From contig JAVYIG010001819.1 in assembly GCA_035222895.1 (NCBI GenBank), positions 124,001 to 188,000 on the forward strand: 64,000 bases of DNA, given 5' to 3'. Positions 61,401-64,000 of this stretch are shown piece by piece. Source of the stretch: Strongylocentrotus droebachiensis (lineage: Eukaryota > Echinodermata > Echinoidea > Camarodonta > Strongylocentrotidae). A program made the translations under genes and the position numbers. The notes below the pieces were generated by a model. It worked only from the letters and a program-made list of their open reading frames with translations. It did not search any database and had not been told where the DNA came from. Within the stretch, counting starts at the first letter, position 1, and each line of letters begins with the position of its first letter.

Positions 61401-64000
61401 ATAACGACAACAATCGTAATACATATACATAACTGAATGATACATGGTTTAAAGGAACAAATTCGTAATCGACTTCGCGTAAATTTGTAATCAAATTTTA
61501 TTTACCTTACGTAAAAATATTTCCCTGGTGGGATCATAATCATATTAATAAATCAATTTCAGTCATAAGTGGATTTAGCTTTAGCACCTTTTGTAATAAT
61601 CTCTTCATGTTTTCCATAATAAAACAAAGAGAAATATCAATAACACTACAAGACAATGACATCAAGTTGTATATAATAAATGACGTAAGGTGTTCTTCTT
61701 TGATTAATTTATATTGCATGTATATGATTTGACTTTGATCTCAGTGTACATGACTTCATAGGTTCCAACAGAATGGTTAGACCCTATCGGATGATGTACA
61801 GGCATTGTTACCTTGGCAATTGAAGCGGTTGCATACTTTTAAGATGCCTCCACTGATCGGAATGGTAAAATCCACGGACGAAGCTTCATTCCTGCGCATT
61901 TCAACGCAGAAGTATGGGTGTGGGTTTGGTCCATCGCACATAAGTCTAGTGTCGAAATCAACTTCACCGGACAGAACGAGATTGGTTCCATACTGACTGT
62001 AATGGCAAAATTTAAGAAAGGAAAGTTGAATCAGTCGTAATTGTTGTATTGCCCTCTTTGTTCTCAGTACAGACAAGAAGGGTTTTCTTTAATGCCCGTT
62101 GTACATGAGGCATCTTTTTTTTGACGAAGTAATTAGTAAGAAATTTCGCAGTACTTCATGCTTCGAGCGTGTGTGACAAATTCATCCATAAACAGTGAAA
62201 GGAAAATGAGCTTTTGGCACATATGCACTCTTATCTTCCATTGGTTTCACTAGTTTAGGTTATAAAATGGCAAAATGGTAGGTAATAACATGATGAATGG
62301 AAGAATGTATCAACACAGAGTAATGTAAATATCGTACTAAAACTCAATGTAAGTTAATTCAGAGTTATTTCATCAATGAATCGAAATATCAAAGTGAATA
62401 GAGTGAAGCATAGTTTTCACATTTTGGGCCAAAGGTGTACCATTCCGGCATCTTCTATCATGCCTTTTACCGTAAACCAAATTTCTAGCAAGCGAGCGTA
62501 AAAATATAAATGTATAACAGTCTCAGGCAATGCACATTGTGCATATTAACTTACATTGATACTAGCTTGCTGATAATAATACTATTGCATGAGTTCATGT
62601 ACAGCGCTCATATCTGTCAGACTTGATGACACTCCTGGCCCTCCCGATTATTACCCTGGCTTTAGCATGGCTGCCATTACGGCGCTCTATAGCATTTCAA
62701 GGAATTAATCCCTGCCAGATACCCATTTACATCAACTGGGTTGAGTGTGGCAAATGTAGATTAATGTCTTGCCCAAGGACATTAGTGCCGTAGCGGACCT
62801 TGTGATCCACAGTCCGGTGACGTATCAACTCGACCAAGACACCTCTACTCGAATATAAGATAACAATTGCCAAAATATTGGGAGATTAGAAAACACCTGT
62901 TCGACTAGCAATGCCCATGAATTGATCAATAAGGAATAAGTACGTATACAGTGCGTCCCAGAAAAAACGAAACCGAGAAGTATCGATGTTTTATCATAAC
63001 TTAATCACAACCATAATTAATGACTGATACATATTTGGAAAGCTTAGAGTCTCCTCTTTCAGTTGATGCTACTCAGATGATGCATATTTCATGCATGAGT
63101 GATTAAAAGCAATTTGAAGGAAGGAAACCAAAAAGACATTTTGCGGGCGGTATCTGAATTTCGAAGAAAATTTCACATTTCTAGAAAGTTGAGTTTCTGC
63201 CCTTTCATATGACACCTCAATCAGGAAAAATGAGCGAGGAATGACAAAGTTCTGTTTGTTTAAAGTAGTGCTTGCATTTCCATAATTTTATTAAACGAAT
63301 TCGTTTTCACTGGCTGCCTGCTGTATCAATAAACGAAATTAACAAAAGACTTAACTCCGTTTCGTTGACAATCAGCCGTAGACGAGAGTCTTCATGCATG
63401 GCTGATTGTCAACGAAACGGAGTTAAGTCTTTTGTCAAATCTGCTTTTTGCTACGGCAGGCACCCAGTGAAAACGAATTCGTTTGCTAAAATTGTGAAAA
63501 TGTAAGGGCTACTTTAAACAAACAGAACTTTGTTATTCCTCGCTCATTTTCCCTGATTGAGGTGTCATATGAAAGGGCAGAAACTCAACTTTCTAGAAAT
63601 GTGAATTTTTCTACGAAATTCAGATACCGCCCGCCAAATGTCTTTTTGGTTTCCTTCCTTCAAATTGCTTTTAATCACTCATGCGTGAAATATGCATCAT
63701 CTGAGTAGCATCAACTGAAAGAGGAGACTCTAAGCTTTCCAAATATGTATCATTCATTAATTATGGTTGTGATTAAGTTATGATAAAACATCGATACTTC
63801 TCGGTTTCGTTTTTTCTGGGACGCACTGTATAGTGATTTATGATGACACATCGATATATCTCAAAAATTGCGAATTTTCTTACTAGCTAGGCGTCATCAT
63901 AGCTCGCTGAGTGAGTATGTTTTGCCTGTATCCATACTTGGTAGGGTTCTCAGCTCGTTGGGAATCCGTTGCATAGACACCCATCTTCCATAGGTTGTTG
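43371..64000 (-). CDS. Large modular protein, nine Cys4 modules, unrecognised family; 5' end off the right edge
   Basis: Sixteen exons join in frame: 64000-63884, 61996-61812, 59557-59111, 58422-57877, 56664-56481, 56015-55789, 55096-54889, 54547-54306, 52980-52581, 51604-51453, 50404-50274, 49060-48911, 48273-48111, 46941-46315, 44350-44039, 43498-43371. They give 1405 residues and TAA. Modules run 1-100 (partial), 101-249, 250-431, 432-568, 569-718, 719-902, 903-1050, 1051-1259 and 1260-1405. Each first half has an LW motif (NLW..G or close; module 8 has GWALEAWG) and each second half has C-x(6-9)-C and C-x4-C, usually with GC....YLC.E.AKG..P. Junctions between modules are all phase 1. Cys pairs, Gly/Pro linkers and the lack of visible membrane segments suggest an extracellular protein; the signal peptide is outside the window. 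I do not recognise the domain. Confidence 0.88.
43499..44038. other. Intron within module 9
   Basis: Contains a (GT)n microsatellite near 43848-43884. Nothing else seen. Confidence 0.5.
44039..44350 (-). CDS. Modular gene, module 9, first half
   Basis: Acceptor gtgtag, donor gtaaga, 312 bases, phase 1 to phase 1. It reads VTLLDMNVNFDPYAMSDGD, PNLWHFAVYGNSRSDGSD and IRFNFNMG. The internal intron falls just before the first Cys of the module. Confidence 0.88.
44351..46314. other. Intron between modules 8 and 9
   Basis: AT-rich, with scattered ATT and GAT units around 45365-45500. Around 45900-46175 the pieces TTGACCT and TCTTGAGATATCGTG each occur twice, an old short duplication. No exon seen. 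Confidence 0.5.
46315..46941 (-). CDS. Modular gene, module 8 with Pro-rich start and poly-Gly end, single exon
   Basis: Acceptor gaatag, donor gtaagt, 627 bases, phase 1 to phase 1, 208 residues. It has a Pro-rich linker (IPPVHPTPIPNPSNP), a module with NPGWALEAWGSPKKN, ACGSTKFLCIRITK and KCSPLTC, then a Gly/His/Asn run at the end. This is the most basic module (KKNGKKAK) and lacks the AKGD motif. Confidence 0.92.
46942..48110. other. Intron between modules 7 and 8, holding a nested inverted-repeat element
   Basis: The element at 47427-47851 takes up its middle (own entry). The rest shows nothing notable. Confidence 0.5.
47427..47851. mobile_element. Nested inverted-repeat element, 425 bp
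   Basis: Outer ends TTTTCACACAGGGGTAAAAT and ATTTTTACCCCTGTGTGAAAA pair, as do AAAGCTGATTA and TAATCAGCTTT pieces next to them. Inside, arms of 42 bp at 47545-47586 and 47600-47641 (CTGCTCTTTAAACGCTCAGT and its complement) form a second hairpin with very few mismatches. The inner hairpin looks like a later insertion. Confidence 0.75.
48111..48273 (-). CDS. Modular gene, module 7, Cys-rich end
   Basis: Acceptor tttcag, donor gtaaga, 163 bases, phase 0 to phase 1. It reads DVKCKKMKFLCARLQKDRP and GCVKVRCIG. The usual YLCLE is replaced by FLCAR, as module 8 has FLCIR. Confidence 0.87.
48911..49060 (-). CDS. Modular gene, module 7, second exon with LW motif
   Basis: Acceptor ctgcag, donor gtactg, 150 bases, phase 0 at both ends. 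It reads GRNLWKVQAWGSATDRDTED to AEFKFQ. Too short to stand out as a frame, but the NLW motif, splice sites and phases place it firmly. Confidence 0.85.
49061..50273. other. Intron within module 7
   Basis: AT-rich. Its one named feature is dispersed repeat R2 copy 2 at 50083-50215. No exon seen. Confidence 0.5.
50083..50215 (-). repeat. Dispersed repeat R2, copy 2
   Basis: The minus strand reads TGTACTAGTTTGGCCA, GGTCACTGGCAGGTGA, TTATCTCATCAAATCAGCTC and AAGTAGTGCAGTCC, matching copy 1 at 34455-34640. It lies in an intron of the modular gene close to exon 50274-50404. Confidence 0.7.
50274..50404 (-). CDS. Modular gene, module 7, first exon
   Basis: Acceptor gacag, donor gtaagc, 131 bases, phase 1 to phase 0. 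It reads PKILVNSVRPTSSDAIEIRE and ends NRGASMGIR. It matches the strand-forming start of other modules, but an extra phase-0 intron cuts it before the LW motif. Confidence 0.82.
50405..51452. other. Intron between modules 6 and 7
   Basis: Holds the MITE at 51073-51265 (own entry). No exon seen. Confidence 0.5.
51073..51265. mobile_element. Small MITE, 193 bp, with GGGGGGCGTTTC ends
   Basis: GGGGGGCGTTTCATGAAACA at the left and TGTTTCACGAAACGCCCCCC at the right. Both arms also carry TGGTTTTCACCGA and ATATCATGTTCAC in inverted order. The centre has a smaller palindrome, TTTAGTCAGTGCTGACTAAA. Confidence 0.8.
51453..51604 (-). CDS. Modular gene, module 6, Cys-rich end
   Basis: Acceptor ctgtag, donor gtaagt, 152 bases, phase 2 to phase 1. 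It reads VNISDAGCEGKRYLCLEFGK, then VSCKVQQCK. A second AG two bases into the exon would break the phase match with the previous exon, so the first AG was chosen. Confidence 0.9.
51605..52580. other. Intron within module 6
   Basis: Contains a poly-A run near 51765-51798. Around it, TTTACCTAAGGCCTAAAAAA at the left and TTTTTTTTAGGCCTAATAAT at the right (52007-52025) and GACCGACCC pieces suggest a small inverted repeat of about 270 bp. No exon seen. Confidence 0.45.
52581..52980 (-). CDS. Modular gene, Gly-rich linker and module 6, first half
   Basis: Acceptor atacag, donor gtacga, 400 bases, phase 1 to phase 2. About 38 residues of Gly/Ser/Thr/Asn repeats (STGGHGTGGSGTSGGNN) precede ITGLAWAPELSRGG and TNLWRMGVFASDNAQGTGRS. 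It runs further into the module than the first halves of 4 and 5, up to FQIRNPG. Confidence 0.9.
52981..54305. other. Intron between modules 5 and 6, holding a TTAA-flanked element
   Basis: The element at 53626-54135 has its own entry. No exon seen in the remainder. Confidence 0.5.
53626..54135. mobile_element. TTAA-flanked inverted-repeat element, 510 bp
   Basis: The left end reads TTAAAGGTAATACAAAGTTT and the right end AAACTTTGTATTACCTTTAA, a perfect inverted match of at least 20 bases that extends to CCAAAAC. TTAA at both ends is the target type of piggyBac elements; the terminal AGG is not the usual piggyBac CCC. No transposase frame. Confidence 0.8.
54306..54547 (-). CDS. Modular gene, module 5, second half
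   Basis: Acceptor ttcacag, donor gtaagc, 242 bases, phase 2 to phase 1. It reads SGEVPDILDYLGERK, LGCNNAYRYLCLEYAKGDNP and LCEEQQC. With module 4 it is the only pair whose internal intron falls at the same place and phase. Confidence 0.92.
54889..55096 (-). CDS. Modular gene, module 5, first half
   Basis: Acceptor ctacag, donor gtaagt, 208 bases, phase 1 to phase 2. It opens with a short Ser/Gly/Asn linker, then ARYTNVGASLSRRNTR and DGLWRVGAFGSANSRGEG. Confidence 0.88.
55097..55788. other. Intron between modules 4 and 5
   Basis: An AAT microsatellite at 55108-55135 lies directly after the acceptor side of exon 54889-55096. TGGAGTGGAATCCATTTTCAAA-like pieces at 55270-55350 suggest an old repeat fragment. 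No exon seen. Confidence 0.45.
55789..56015 (-). CDS. Modular gene, module 4, second half
   Basis: Acceptor ttcgtag, donor gtaagc, 227 bases, phase 2 to phase 1. It reads TGEVSNILDRQ, LGCRADYQYLCFEFAKGDRP and MCREQTCSGG. The intron before it contains the long poly-T/poly-G tract at 56059-56109. Confidence 0.9.
56059..56109. repeat. Poly-T then poly-G tract
   Basis: About 16 T followed by about 33 G with two A interruptions, in the intron within module 4. This is the longest G run in the window. Confidence 0.95.
56481..56664 (-). CDS. Modular gene, module 4, first half
   Basis: Acceptor ctgtag, donor gtgaaa, 184 bases, phase 1 to phase 2. It reads AKYTRMGAQIDMPSSGNR, later DGLWKVSAFASRNAQGTGTR. 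Its length, intron position and sequence resemble the first half of module 5. Confidence 0.85.
57533..57682 (+). repeat. Dispersed repeat family R1, copy 4
   Basis: CGAATATGACAACG, TATTACGTAATCCGAAC, TATTGAAATTGCGC and GATCGTG match the landmarks of the family. It lies in the intron just before exon 57877-58422 (lower-coordinate side) of the modular gene. Confidence 0.55.
57877..58422 (-). CDS. Modular gene, module 3 with Pro/Arg linker, single exon
   Basis: Acceptor acgtcag, donor gtacac, 546 bases, phase 1 to phase 1. It starts with about 37 residues of Pro-Arg-Asn repeats (RPRPRPNPNPDPVPNPRP), then the module: ESLWRLGIFGSSSQTGVG, GCNDIGFLCVEFGKGDSP and SCQRATC. A frame-shifted Leu-rich reading over the same bases is a shadow. 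Confidence 0.92.
58423..59110. other. Intron between modules 2 and 3
   Basis: Contains a run of about 30 C with one T at 58772-58805. No exon seen. Confidence 0.5.
59111..59557 (-). CDS. Modular gene, module 2, single exon
   Basis: Acceptor acccag after a long pyrimidine tract, donor gtgagt, 447 bases, phase 1 to phase 1. The whole module lies in one exon: SSLWRVGLYLNGERDGGG, later GVGCGNKRYVCLEFAKGDRP and ECHLYRC. The upstream frame extension that begins at a TTG lies before the acceptor and is intronic. Confidence 0.92.
59558..61811. other. Intron between modules 1 and 2
   Basis: About 2.2 kb, AT-rich, without a clear repeat. Plus-strand frames of 65-100 codons here show no domain or splice support. 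Confidence 0.5.
61812..61996 (-). CDS. Modular gene, module 1, second half
   Basis: Acceptor ttacag, donor gtaaca; starts phase 2 and ends phase 1. It contains LVLSGEVDFDTRLMC, PYFCVEM and VCNRFNC. The first Cys pair is nine residues apart, the widest of the nine modules; the second pair is C-x4-C as in all others. Confidence 0.88.
62560..62850 (-). repeat. tRNA-derived SINE, second copy
   Basis: On the minus strand it has a perfect A box TGGTCGAGTTG, a decayed B box, the shared body (GGGCAAGACATTAATCTAC, TTTGCCACACTCAACCCA) and the tail GAGCGCTGTACATG followed by an ATT-like run. It lies in the first visible intron of the modular gene. Confidence 0.75.
62949..63828. mobile_element. Near-perfect 880-bp hairpin (foldback) element, Tc1/mariner-like ends
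   Basis: The left end begins CAGTGCGTCCCAGAAAAAAC and the right end is its reverse complement. TA stands on both sides (62947-62948 and 63829-63830), the duplication used by Tc1/mariner elements. The arms, about 430 bp each, pair almost to the centre, where CCGTTTCGTTGACAATCAGCC and its complement enclose a loop of about 22 bases near 63390-63411. No transposase frame. It lies between the first two visible exons of the modular gene. Confidence 0.9.
63884..64000 (-). CDS. Modular gene, first visible exon (module 1, first half, partial)
   Basis: Reads NNLWKMGVYATDSQRAENP and continues to MMTPS, then a donor gtaaga, phase 2. The NLW..GVY motif places it in the first half of a module. The exon continues past 64000. 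The frame joins the next exon through a split Tyr codon. Confidence 0.85.

Overview
The window looks like a piece of an invertebrate nuclear genome. It is AT-rich, mostly non-coding, full of microsatellites, tRNA-derived SINE copies and small inverted-repeat transposons, and its two genes are split into many short exons with canonical GT-AG borders. The SINE style, the repeat types and the protein types suggest a marine deuterostome, most likely an echinoderm such as a sea urchin. That assignment is inference; the sequence alone does not fix the species.

Both supported genes lie on the minus strand. The left one (2870-35898, transcribed right to left) encodes a zinc transporter of the LIV-1 subfamily of SLC39/ZIP proteins, closest in layout to ZIP4/ZIP12. 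Ten exons join in frame into 774 residues: signal peptide, helix-rich ectodomain, His-rich linker, a PAL-type domain with a CPAIL motif, and seven of the expected eight membrane segments, with the metal-site motifs HNALDG and [10 protein letters not shown] intact. The exon for the last segment and the stop codon was not found and probably lies beyond position 1.

The right one (43371 to beyond 64000) encodes a large protein that I do not recognise. Sixteen exons join in frame into 1405 residues and a stop, with the 5' end off the right edge. The protein is nine copies of a module of roughly 120-200 residues. Each module has a first half with an LW motif and a second half with four cysteines (C..[YF].C..., then C-x4-C). 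Every junction between modules is a phase-1 intron, the pattern expected of a mobile, shufflable extracellular domain. Gly-, Pro- and Pro/Arg-rich linkers separate some modules.

The 7.5 kb between the genes (35899-43370) holds no gene that I can support. Introns and intergenic DNA carry the other notable structures: a 928-bp element (24853-25780) with perfect 48-bp terminal repeats, a TTA target duplication and an interior of CGTAA-like motifs spaced 10-11 bp apart; an 880-bp near-perfect hairpin element with a TA duplication (62949-63828); a TTAA-flanked element (53626-54135); a 731-bp inverted-repeat element (34740-35470); a roughly 120-bp tandem satellite (20990-21720); and many shorter palindromes. 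All protein and exon calls come from manual translation and splice-phase matching; no database search was possible.
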